Source: Chloroflexota bacterium
GTDB lineage: Bacteria > Chloroflexota > Anaerolineae > Anaerolineales > Anaerolineaceae
Assembly: GCA_021848775.1 (NCBI GenBank)
Contig: JAJZTR010000006.1
Coordinates: 1-33,105 of the forward strand
Direction: 5' to 3'
DNA: 33,105 nucleotides
Each line of letters begins with the position of its first letter. Positions within the stretch are counted from its first letter, which is position 1. The translations under genes were made by a program, and so were the position numbers. This document shows positions 9,045-16,923 of the stretch, piece after piece. The notes under the pieces are model-generated. The model was not told the origin of the DNA. It saw only the letters and a program-made list of their open reading frames with translations, and ran no database searches.

Positions 9045-10235
9045 TTAGTCGTCACCATCGTGGTCGTTATCTTCGTTGTCATCGTCGTCATAACCACCAT
9101 GACCATTGTCTTGATCATCATCATGGTGATCATCATGGTCATCATCATGGTCATCGTCATGATCATCATACTGACCGTCGTTCTGATCATCATACTGATC
9201 GTCGTCCTGATCATCATCTCGATCATCGTCGACGTCATCGTCATGATCTTCAAGTTCAATTTCATGCGCCAAATAGGTGCCATCATTTTGAACGAATGCT
9301 TCGATCTTAACCACGTCACCTACGACCGGGCTGCCTTCGATTTTTGTCGAGGTATCAATAATGAAGCTCATCCCGCCAATTACCCACAGGGTATCCGAGA
9401 TGGATTCAACCTGACCGGTGAATTTAAACTCCTCATCATCGTCATCATCTTTGTCATCCTCAGATTCCTTGGAGGGATCGACCGCAAGTTTGATCTCATG
9501 GGCCAGGTAGGTGCCATCAGCGTTGAGGAGACCCTCTACTTTTACCAGGTCGCCAACAGCCAGCATGCCTTTGATTTCAGTGGTCGCATCCGTATTGACG
9601 GTTTTTCCACTGATCACCAAAACACTGCCGGTGATGGAATCAATTGTGCCAAAGAATTCAATCTTTGTGCCGCCGGGTGCTGAAATATCGCCTTTGAGCT
9701 GGATTTTTTCAGCCACCATCATTCCAGCTTCAATGTAACCTTCGACTTCAACCAGCGAGCCGACAGCGATTCCTGAATCGATCATCGCCATATCGACGCT
9801 GACCTGTTCGCCTGATACAGTCCACTGGCTGGCATCCATGGCTTCAACGATTCCATAGAACTCGAACTTTGAAGCGGAAACCATCGAATCCATTTTTTCG
9901 ATTTTCAGCGCGTAGCGGGTTAAATCAGGCAGAAGCATCGCTTTCACCTTCACGCTGTCGCCAACTGCGGGTGTACCACTGGTGTCCGTCAGTGTGTCAT
10001 ACCGAAAGTCAATGCCGCTCACGGTATAGGTGTCCGCCTGGACGGATTCCACCACACCCTTGAATTCAATCACACCAAGCTCAGGAGCATCGACTTTCTC
10101 CAGCCCGGGAATGTAGGACATAGGGTTTGAGAAAGCTGCCTGGGCTTTTTTCGCTGTGTAACCGGAGAAAGCCATTACGGCTGCCACAGCAATCAGCGAA
10201 GCTGTCATGATTAATAAAAATTTTCCGCGTTTCAT
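9045..10235 (-). CDS. Secreted DUF5666-repeat protein with Asp/His-rich low-complexity C-terminus
   Basis: Signal-like N-term 'KFLLIMTASLIAVAAVMAFSGYTAKKAQA'. Four repeats of the form '(I/F)xFxGxVESxxxxxxxVSGxxxxxDxxTxI.GxxxVGDxVKVEAxLxxDGTYLAHEIxL'. C-terminal ~65 aa almost all D/H/Q/N. Confidence 0.85.
   Translation of the reverse strand: MKRGKFLLIMTASLIAVAAVMAFSGYTAKKAQAAFSNPMSYIPGLEKVDAPELGVIEFKGVVESVQADTYTVSGIDFRYDTLTDTSGTPAVGDSVKVKAMLLPDLTRYALKIEKMDSMVSASKFEFYGIVEAMDASQWTVSGEQVSVDMAMIDSGIAVGSLVEVEGYIEAGMMVAEKIQLKGDISAPGGTKIEFFGTIDSITGSVLVISGKTVNTDATTEIKGMLAVGDLVKVEGLLNADGTYLAHEIKLAVDPSKESEDDKDDDDDEEFKFTGQVESISDTLWVIGGMSFIIDTSTKIEGSPVVGDVVKIEAFVQNDGTYLAHEIELEDHDDDVDDDRDDDQDDDQYDDQNDGQYDDHDDDHDDDHDDHHDDDQDNGHGGYDDDDNEDNDHDGDD
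9050..9250. repeat. Low-complexity trinucleotide-derived tract encoding the Asp/His-rich tail
   Basis: Imperfect CATCATCATGGT / GATCATCATACT-type repeats in the coding sequence. Confidence 0.8.
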
Positions 10236-10420
10236 TCAAATCTCCTTAAATATCGTTAATTTTAAAAGTAAATGTTCATTGATATAGTCGCTCTACTTGC
10301 CCGGAAGTTACAGAAACGACTCGCTGAAGAACCATTTTGCCTGAATAATGACCTGTTTTCTGGATATCCAACCAAATTTTTTAATGAATTGTAAAAAATT
10401 TGTGGCAAAATAAATTAACC

Positions 10421-10987
10421 ATGAAACTTCAATCAGACTCACCCCCTAGGGGGAACTTGTGGATATTAACGGGCCCGCGCGGCTCCGGAAAAACGACCCT
10501 CTGCCTGCGGCTGGCCGCTGAAGCACGCGCACTCGACTGGGATGTGGCTGGTGTGGTCTCCCCGGCAGCGTTCGACGGCCCGGACAAAACCGCTATCGAG
10601 GTCATGGATTTGCGCAGCGGTGAAAGCCGCCGGTTCGCCCGCCGTCCCGTGAATTCCGAGGCCAATCCTTCAAACCACACCGGCTGGGTATTCGACCAAA
10701 TGGTCCTGGTTTGGGGCAATGAGGTGCTGGCGAACGCGGTCCCCTGCGATATGCTGATTGTGGACGAAATGGGGCCGTTGGAATTCGAGGCCGGGCGCGG
10801 CTGGAGTGCAGGCCTGGCTGCGGTCGATTCGCGGTCTTACCGCGTCAGTTTGGTCACCATCCGCCCGGAGCTGCTGGCGGTCGCCCGCCAAAGGTGGCCG
10901 TTCGCCGGAGTGGTGGATATGGCTTCACCGGATAGTTTTCTTGAGCCCATGGAAGGGCAGACCGCGCGAAAACCCGGAGAGGATTGA
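10421..10987 (+). CDS. THEP1-like nucleoside-triphosphatase (NTPase_1 family)
   Basis: Walker A 'LTGPRGSGKTTLCLRL', Walker B 'MLIVDEMGPLEFEAGRGW', typical of the THEP1 family; ATG at 10421. Confidence 0.8.
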   Translation: MKLQSDSPPRGNLWILTGPRGSGKTTLCLRLAAEARALDWDVAGVVSPAAFDGPDKTAIEVMDLRSGESRRFARRPVNSEANPSNHTGWVFDQMVLVWGNEVLANAVPCDMLIVDEMGPLEFEAGRGWSAGLAAVDSRSYRVSLVTIRPELLAVARQRWPFAGVVDMASPDSFLEPMEGQTARKPGED

Positions 10988-11080
10988 TCTGAGGGGCAGG
11001 ACTTTTCACCCTTGAACAGGTAGAGGCGTCCGGATGGACGCCTCTACGAACCTTTCACAGATCATCCCTCTCAGATCAAT
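10983..11080. repeat. Nested inverted-repeat element between convergent genes
   Basis: Outer arms ATTGATCTGAG (10983-10993) / CTCAGATCAAT (11070-11080); inner perfect 12-bp hairpin GTAGAGGCGTCC-GGAT-GGACGCCTCTAC (11020-11047). Confidence 0.75.
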
Positions 11081-11085
11081 TTATT

Positions 11086-12099
11086 TTATTTGAGTTCCTG
11101 AAAGCCTTTGCCGAAAATATCGCGTGCCGGGTTGACGATCACAAAAGCATTCGGGTCGGTGTGCTGGACAATGGACTTCAGCTCAGCAATTTCGGTGACG
11201 GTGACCGCCACCATGAGAATGGAATGCTCCTTATTGGTGTATAAACCTGTCCCCGACAGAGCGGTCACCCCGCGGGCCATGCGGGCTAGAATGGTTTTGC
11301 CAACTTCATTGGGTTGGTCGGTGATTATCCAGACCAACAACTGGCGGCGTTTGCGCAGGCCAGGAATACGCTTCTTCAGCGGAGTGGTGTCTCCCTCCAC
11401 GTCCATAAAATCGAACTTCGGCAGCACCTCGCCGCTGGTCTGGCTCAACCGAATGGTGAATAGTGCCAACAGCACCATAAATGTAGTGAAAATAATTCCC
11501 GCCAGAAAAACCGTCATTCCTGGTATGGAACCGACATCGGCGCGTTGAATAAACTCTTCCCATGAAATCACTGGTGTCGGGTGAATATAAATTTTCAAAA
11601 TCCAGGAGAGCCCCAGAATAAGATATATGAAAAAATAGTTCCGCCGCAGCCTGCGGCCGATTGCTTCCAGCATTGAAATCGGGAATTCCGGGTTAAGCAG
11701 TGAGTCAGCCAGGCTTTCAGCCCACTCAGCATGAGGGGAAAACGGCGGCACCAGCATGGCAGCAAAGAAGTCGGTTTCCACCAGCCGGGCGCGCAGGCTC
11801 CATAATTCATAGTAGCGGTAGCGGCGGGCCTCGATCCATAAGAACAAAGTCACCAGCAGAGCAGTCAGGATGATCGCCCCAAAGTGATTGTCAGGGCTGG
11901 CCAGCGCGAAAGAAAGCGCCGCGCCTGTGGAGATAACCGCCCAGTTGGTGGTTGCATCCAGGCGATTGCGCCAGACGTTGCTGCGCGTAATTTCGGCGCG
12001 GTAGTAATGCACCATGGCAGTGGTGAATTCAGAGGGTCGCAGTTCGTACCCACGGAACTTCCAGACGGGTTCCTTCGGCGGTTCATTGGGTAAGGTCAT
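11086..12099 (-). CDS. DUF2270 membrane protein fused to a C-terminal DUF2179-like domain
   Basis: 'FTTAMVHYYRAEITRSNVWRNRLDATTNWAV...WIEARRYRYYELWSLRARLVETDFFAAML' (DUF2270). C-term 'ARGVTALSGTGLYTNKEHSILMVAVTVTEIAELKSIVQHTDPNAFVIVNPARDIFGKGF' resembles DUF2179. AGGGAGGTG RBS before ATG at 12099. Confidence 0.8.
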   Translation of the reverse strand: MTLPNEPPKEPVWKFRGYELRPSEFTTAMVHYYRAEITRSNVWRNRLDATTNWAVISTGAALSFALASPDNHFGAIILTALLVTLFLWIEARRYRYYELWSLRARLVETDFFAAMLVPPFSPHAEWAESLADSLLNPEFPISMLEAIGRRLRRNYFFIYLILGLSWILKIYIHPTPVISWEEFIQRADVGSIPGMTVFLAGIIFTTFMVLLALFTIRLSQTSGEVLPKFDFMDVEGDTTPLKKRIPGLRKRRQLLVWIITDQPNEVGKTILARMARGVTALSGTGLYTNKEHSILMVAVTVTEIAELKSIVQHTDPNAFVIVNPARDIFGKGFQELK

Positions 12100-12119
12100 C
12101 GGTACACCTCCCTTAAATC

Positions 12120-12701
12120 CTAATTTTTCACCACGGATGGTTTTTCGACCACCACCCACACGGTATGATCCATGTGGTAAATACTGACCTTCGCGCCAAG
12201 TTGATGGAACATCGCGGCTATTTGCTCATCCCGCAAAAAATGACTGCGCATGAGCAACAGCTTTTCACCCAGCGCGATTAATTTGACGTAGAAAGTACGA
12301 ATATCCGGCTCTTCCACCACCAACCGGCCGCCAGGCGTTAACGCCCGGTACAACTCGCGGGCGGTAGCGGATTGGTCGTGTACATGATGAAATGCGTCCA
12401 CCATGACAATTCTGGGGAACGTGCCGTCCTTAAAAGGCAGCAGTTCGGCGCGGGATTGTGCCGGTATCAGTCCATCCTTCTGCGCGGATTGCAGCAGCAT
12501 CTTATAGGAGATATCCTGGATGACCACGCACGCTCCCGCTGCGCTCAAAACCTGCGCAACGCGTCCGGTCCCTCCCGCAACATCCAACAGCAGGTTCGCA
12601 TTTTCAGGGCTCACCAGATCCAGAAATTCCCTGGCTGGGGCTGCATGAAACAAACGCTCATAATAGGGCGCTAAAAAATCGAAATGGTCGAAACCAGTCA
12701 T
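12120..12701 (-). CDS. Class I SAM-dependent methyltransferase
   Basis: 'NLLLDVAGGTGRVAQVLSAAGACVVIQDISYKML' SAM motif I/II; 'VDAFHHVHDQSATARELYRALTPGGRLVVEEPD'. Confidence 0.88.
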   Translation of the reverse strand: MTGFDHFDFLAPYYERLFHAAPAREFLDLVSPENANLLLDVAGGTGRVAQVLSAAGACVVIQDISYKMLLQSAQKDGLIPAQSRAELLPFKDGTFPRIVMVDAFHHVHDQSATARELYRALTPGGRLVVEEPDIRTFYVKLIALGEKLLLMRSHFLRDEQIAAMFHQLGAKVSIYHMDHTVWVVVEKPSVVKN

Positions 12702-12760
12702 GCTTTTTATTCTACCAGCATTGTGAAACAGGGGGCGTGAAGACCCAGTTCGTTCTTAAC

Positions 12761-12803
12761 TTGACAAAGTCTATCTAATTACTATAATATTAGCATACCC
12801 TAA
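12761..12803 (+). promoter_or_regulatory. Promoter and candidate DtxR/MntR-type operator
   Basis: TTGACA (12761-12766), 16-bp spacer, TATAAT (12783-12788); inverted repeat TTAG-CATACC-CTAA (12790-12803) at the expected start site; AAGGA RBS 8 nt before ATG 12819. Confidence 0.6.
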
Positions 12804-12818
12804 TTAAGGATTTAGTGT

Positions 12819-13490
12819 ATGTTAACTTCTTCGGTTGAAAATTACCTTAAGACCATCTACAGCCTGCAGCAGGAAACGGGTTGGGCTAGTACTTCCGCCA
12901 TCGCCGAAATTATGGAGGTTGCCAATCCATCGGTGACCATGATGCTCAAACGCATGGCAGCCATGGACCCGGCGCTGATCACGTATGTCCCCTATGAGGG
13001 TGCCAAACTGACACCCGGCGGCGAAAGACAGGCGCTGGATGTGATCCGGGTGCACCGCCTGATGGAAACTTTTCTGGTGAAGGCGCTGGGTTACACCTGG
13101 GATGAAGTCCATGAAGATGCCGAACGCTTGGAACATGCCAGCTCGCCGCGGCTGATCGAGCGGATGGCTTCATTTCTCGGCGACCCAGCGCGCGACCCGC
13201 ACGGCGAAGACATCCCCGACCGCAACGGCAAACTGCCGCAGCGCAGCGAAACACCTTTGACCCAGCTCGACCCGGGTCAAAGCGGGCGGATTGTCCGTGT
13301 CGCTGCTGACAAACCCGACATCCTGCGGTATCTGGACGAAATTGGCCTGACCTTGGATGTCACGGTCGAAGTATTGGAAAAAGCGCCTTTCTCCGGGCCT
13401 GTCACCATCAAAAACCCCCAACCGGGCAGCGCTGCCCGCGCCCTTGGCCGCGAGGTAACCAACCGAATCTACGTCGAAGCCTCTGATTAA
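12819..13490 (+). CDS. DtxR/MntR-family metal-dependent transcriptional regulator
   Basis: 'SVENYLKTIYSLQQETGWASTSAIAEIMEVANPSVTMMLKRMA', 'HRLMETFLVKALGYTWDEVHEDAERLEHASSPRLIERM', and a C-terminal FeoA/SH3-like domain. Confidence 0.93.
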   Translation: MLTSSVENYLKTIYSLQQETGWASTSAIAEIMEVANPSVTMMLKRMAAMDPALITYVPYEGAKLTPGGERQALDVIRVHRLMETFLVKALGYTWDEVHEDAERLEHASSPRLIERMASFLGDPARDPHGEDIPDRNGKLPQRSETPLTQLDPGQSGRIVRVAADKPDILRYLDEIGLTLDVTVEVLEKAPFSGPVTIKNPQPGSAARALGREVTNRIYVEASD

Positions 13491-13508
13491 CGGTAACAGG
13501 AGGAATCT

Positions 13509-14513
13509 ATGATTTCCAGAAGGAATTTTATTAAATCGCTAGGTGTGACCCTCGGACTGGTAGGTGCAGCCAGCCTGCTGCCCCATCCGGCTACCAGCGC
13601 GCATGACACGAGTCGCGCGTCAATGGGTATGGATCAGCCGGGCGGTCATGCCGATTTGAGCGGCACTGTAGGTGAAACCGATTTGTCGTTGTTCGACCCG
13701 AGCGCCTTCATGACCCGGTTCGATATGGGCACGGTCAGCCAGACCAGCAGCGGGCGTACCCTGCGCGAGTATGCCGTCACGGCGCTTGATCAGGAAATCG
13801 AAATTGCTCCCGGGGTGTGGTTCCCGGCCTGGACCTACAACGGCCAGGTACCCGGTCCCACGTTTCGCTGCACTGAAGGGGATCTGCTGCGATTTCATTT
13901 CAGCAACGGCTCCACCCACCCGCACACCATCCATTTCCACGGTAATCACCCGCCGGGCATGGACGGGGTGTCGCCGATCATTAATCCCGGTGAGAGTTTC
14001 ACCTATGAGTTCGAAGCGCGCCCCTTTGGGCTGCACCTGTATCACTGTCATGTGATGCCATTAAAAAAACATATTCACCGCGGGCTTTACGGCACCTTCA
14101 TCATCGATCCCCCTGGCGGGCGGTCGCCGGCGCACGAACTGGTGATGGTGATGAACGCCTTCGACACCAACTTCGACAACGAAAACGAGGTATATGCCGT
14201 CAACACGGTGGCATTCCATTACTCGCGGCATCCGGTTCAGGTGCGGGTTGGCGAACTCATCCGGGTGTACCTCACCAACCTGACCGAGTTTGATCTGATC
14301 AATTCATTTCACCTGCACGCCGCCATGTTCCGGTTGTTCCGCACCGGCACCAACCTCGAAAACTACGAGTTGACCGATAACGTCATCATGGGGCAGGGCG
14401 AACGCCACATCCTTGAATTCACCCTGGATTACCCCGGACAGTATATGTTCCATGCCCACCAGTCGGAATTTGCCGAGCTGGGGTGGATGGGGTTGTTCGA
14501 GGCGGTGGCGTAG
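13509..14513 (+). CDS. Two-domain multicopper oxidase, Tat-exported
   Basis: Tat-like 'SRRNFIKSLGVTLGLVGAASLL'; Cu-site motifs 'HPHTIHFHGNHPPGMDG', 'GLHLYHCHVMPLKKHIHRGLYG', 'SFHLHAAMF', 'YMFHAHQSEFAELGWMG'. Confidence 0.88.
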   Translation: MISRRNFIKSLGVTLGLVGAASLLPHPATSAHDTSRASMGMDQPGGHADLSGTVGETDLSLFDPSAFMTRFDMGTVSQTSSGRTLREYAVTALDQEIEIAPGVWFPAWTYNGQVPGPTFRCTEGDLLRFHFSNGSTHPHTIHFHGNHPPGMDGVSPIINPGESFTYEFEARPFGLHLYHCHVMPLKKHIHRGLYGTFIIDPPGGRSPAHELVMVMNAFDTNFDNENEVYAVNTVAFHYSRHPVQVRVGELIRVYLTNLTEFDLINSFHLHAAMFRLFRTGTNLENYELTDNVIMGQGERHILEFTLDYPGQYMFHAHQSEFAELGWMGLFEAVA

Positions 14514-14522
14514 GAGAAACCC

Positions 14523-15764
14523 ATGGACATGGACAAATCAACTTCCCGTTTAACCTGGCGCATGCCTTCCTGGCTGCTCTCGTTATTTCCGCTGGTTCTT
14601 CTGGGGCTGCTGGCATGGGTCTTCAGCCTGACCAACCCCCTGGGGTTGTTCACCGCCAATGTGCCGCCCATCGAGCAGATATCGGTCGAGCGGGTGCTGG
14701 TCACACAGGACGGATTCGATCTGCAGCTGCTTAACTCCGGTCCGGAACCGGTAAAAATATCCCAGGTGATGGTGGACGATGCTTACTGGCAATTTACTCA
14801 GGATCCTCCCGGTTCGCTGCCGCGGCTGGGGCGCGCCACCTTATCCATCCCCTATCAGTGGGTCGAAAACGACTTGTACAACATTCGCTTGATTTCCTCG
14901 ACGGGATTGACCTTCGATGCCCAGGTACCCATCGCCACCCAGACGCCTGTTCCGGGCGGGCGGGAATTCCTAGCCTACGGTCTGCTGGGCGTCTACATCG
15001 GTATCATCCCGGTGGGCATTGGCCTGCTGTGGTACCCTGCCATGAGGCGCATGGACCAGCGCTGGCTTGGCGCCATCCTGGCGCTGACGGTCGGACTGCT
15101 GGTTTTCCTGCTGGTTGATACGCTGCTGGAGGTAATCGAAATCGGATCGACCCTGCCGGGCGTGTTCCAGGGTGTGCCGCTGGCATTGTTCGCGGCGCTC
15201 ATTTCCTGGCTGGGAATCGTAGCTCTGAGCTCGCTGCGTAAAAAAGGCAGTTCGCAGGCAAAAGCGCGGAGCCGATTTTCACTGGCATTCCTCATCGCCG
15301 CCAGCATTGGGCTGCATAACCTGGGCGAGGGGCTGTCGGTAGGAGCGGCTTTTTCCCTTGGCGAAGCAGCGCTCGGCACCTTCCTGGTAGTCGGGTTCAT
15401 CCTGCACAATGTCACCGAAGGCATTGGCATCGCGGCCCCGCTGCTGCCTGCCAACACATCCGAGGCAGATAACACAGAGCGGTCAACCCCAGGTCTGGGT
15501 TCCTTTCTTTTGCTGCTGCTGGTTTCAGGCGGGCCGGCCATTTTGGGAGCCTGGCTGGGCGGTTTTGCCTATTCGCCGGTGCTAAGCACGCTTTTTCTTG
15601 GCATCGGCTTAGGCGCCATCTGGCAGGTGATTGTGGAAGTCGTCGGGCTGCTGCGTCGTTCAGCTGCCGCCGCGAAGTCATCCTGGGTGAACGCGCTCAA
15701 CCTGGGCGGGTTTACAAGCGGGATTGCCATTATGTATCTGACGGCGTTCCTGGTCAAATTCTAG
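14523..15764 (+). CDS. ZIP-family metal transporter with an N-terminal extracytoplasmic domain
   Basis: 'IAASIGLHNLGEGLSVGAAFSLGEAALGTFLVVGFILHNVTEGIGIAAPLL' ZIP core; N-term TM followed by a ~100-aa soluble segment. Starts 9 nt after the MCO stop codon. Confidence 0.85.
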   Translation: MDMDKSTSRLTWRMPSWLLSLFPLVLLGLLAWVFSLTNPLGLFTANVPPIEQISVERVLVTQDGFDLQLLNSGPEPVKISQVMVDDAYWQFTQDPPGSLPRLGRATLSIPYQWVENDLYNIRLISSTGLTFDAQVPIATQTPVPGGREFLAYGLLGVYIGIIPVGIGLLWYPAMRRMDQRWLGAILALTVGLLVFLLVDTLLEVIEIGSTLPGVFQGVPLALFAALISWLGIVALSSLRKKGSSQAKARSRFSLAFLIAASIGLHNLGEGLSVGAAFSLGEAALGTFLVVGFILHNVTEGIGIAAPLLPANTSEADNTERSTPGLGSFLLLLLVSGGPAILGAWLGGFAYSPVLSTLFLGIGLGAIWQVIVEVVGLLRRSAAAAKSSWVNALNLGGFTSGIAIMYLTAFLVKF

Positions 15765-15794
15765 CCTGCGAAGGATTCTGCGCCTCGGCGTATG

Positions 15795-16526
15795 CTACTT
15801 ATCCAGCTCATACAACGAGATATGCCGCTGGCTGGCGGCGCCGAACGCCGACTGCTCCCAGCCGCCCCAGCGGTGGCGCAGCCGCAGTCCAGCCAGCCGG
15901 GCCATCAAATCCATTTCCGCCGGCCAGATGTACCGCAGTCGAACCGGGAAAATCTCTACGCCTTGCGCGCTCAGGTGAACATGCTGCGCGGTGATCAGCT
16001 GCCGGGGGATGTCCACCTGGCTGGCATCCAGAAATAGATTGTCGTTGTCCATGCTGTTCACCCGCAAGACCTGTCCGGCGCTGAAACGCTTGAGGTCCGG
16101 CACGAAGGCCTCGACCACGAATACACCTTCCGGCGTCAAGTGACGGGCAGCGTTCTCAAAACAGTGTAATTGCTGTTCCTGCGTAAGCGGGGCAAAAATC
16201 GTGTTGAACACAATATAGACCAGTGAAAATTTGCCCTGCGCTTCAAGCGTTGTAAAATCGCCCTCCAGCACTTGAATCCGGTCGCCGCCGGGCTTGGCTT
16301 TCAGCTTCTCGATCATCGCCGGTGAGGCGTCGATGCCGTGCACCTCAACCCCCATCGCCTGCAGGGGTAATGCAATGCGGCCGGTGCCAATGCCAAACTC
16401 CAGCGCCCGCCCCCCCTGTGCCATTTGAGCCAGGCGGTGAATAGCTATTTCTTCGTAGCCCGAGTACAAATCATCATATACCGCAGCGATTCTTTCGCCA
16501 TAGGTTTCAGCTGAATAAGATTCCAT
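15795..16526 (-). CDS. Class I SAM-dependent methyltransferase
   Basis: 'GGRALEFGIGTGRIALPLQAMGVEVHGIDASPAMIEKL' SAM-binding motif; 'FSLVYIVFNTIFAPLTQEQQLHCFENAARHLTPEGVFVVEAF'. Confidence 0.9.
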   Translation of the reverse strand: MESYSAETYGERIAAVYDDLYSGYEEIAIHRLAQMAQGGRALEFGIGTGRIALPLQAMGVEVHGIDASPAMIEKLKAKPGGDRIQVLEGDFTTLEAQGKFSLVYIVFNTIFAPLTQEQQLHCFENAARHLTPEGVFVVEAFVPDLKRFSAGQVLRVNSMDNDNLFLDASQVDIPRQLITAQHVHLSAQGVEIFPVRLRYIWPAEMDLMARLAGLRLRHRWGGWEQSAFGAASQRHISLYELDK

Positions 16527-16680
16527 ATCACTCTCCCTCTGCGGCTGTTCACTGGCGATTCTTAGAACTTTTCTCTATTGGTAAAATAATTGTACCTTTT
16601 TTAAAACTTAGGTGTTATTATCATTAAACTGGTGTCTGCGAGGCTGACCATTTTTTTGTTTTATGCATGGGGAGGATCTT

Positions 16681-16851
16681 ATGAAACTCAGTGCTCCAAA
16701 AGTTGTCGTCTGGTGGGTCGCCGTAATCCTTGGATTATTGGGGCTGCTTGGCAGCCTTGGCGTTATCGCCGCCCTGTCCGGTTTTGCCTTCTGGCTGGTT
16801 TTTGTTGCTTTTGTTTTGTTGGTGTTAGGCACATTCTTCAAAGATCTCTAG
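16681..16851 (+). CDS. Small (56 aa) two-TM membrane protein
   Basis: GGGGAGGATCTT-ATG RBS spacing; 'MKLSAPKVVVWWVAVILGLLGLLGSLGVIAALSGFAFWLVFVAFVLLVLGTFFKDL'; followed by a strong terminator. Confidence 0.7.
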   Translation: MKLSAPKVVVWWVAVILGLLGLLGSLGVIAALSGFAFWLVFVAFVLLVLGTFFKDL

Positions 16852-16923
16852 ATTCAAAAAAGTGCGGCAGGTATATTGAACAGCCTCGCACACCAAAGTT
16901 TCGGCCTGCGCACTTCAACCACC

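Noticed and set aside
9060-9250. Possible CRISPR or tandem-repeat array
   Set aside because: Short imperfect trinucleotide-derived units within a coding frame, with no repeat/spacer periodicity.
9029-9683. ORFs 9029..9319 (-) and 9060..9683 (+) made of Met/Ile/Val/Thr runs
   Set aside because: Alternate-frame translations of the GAT/CAT repeat tract encoding the Asp/His-rich tail; repetitive composition alone explains them.
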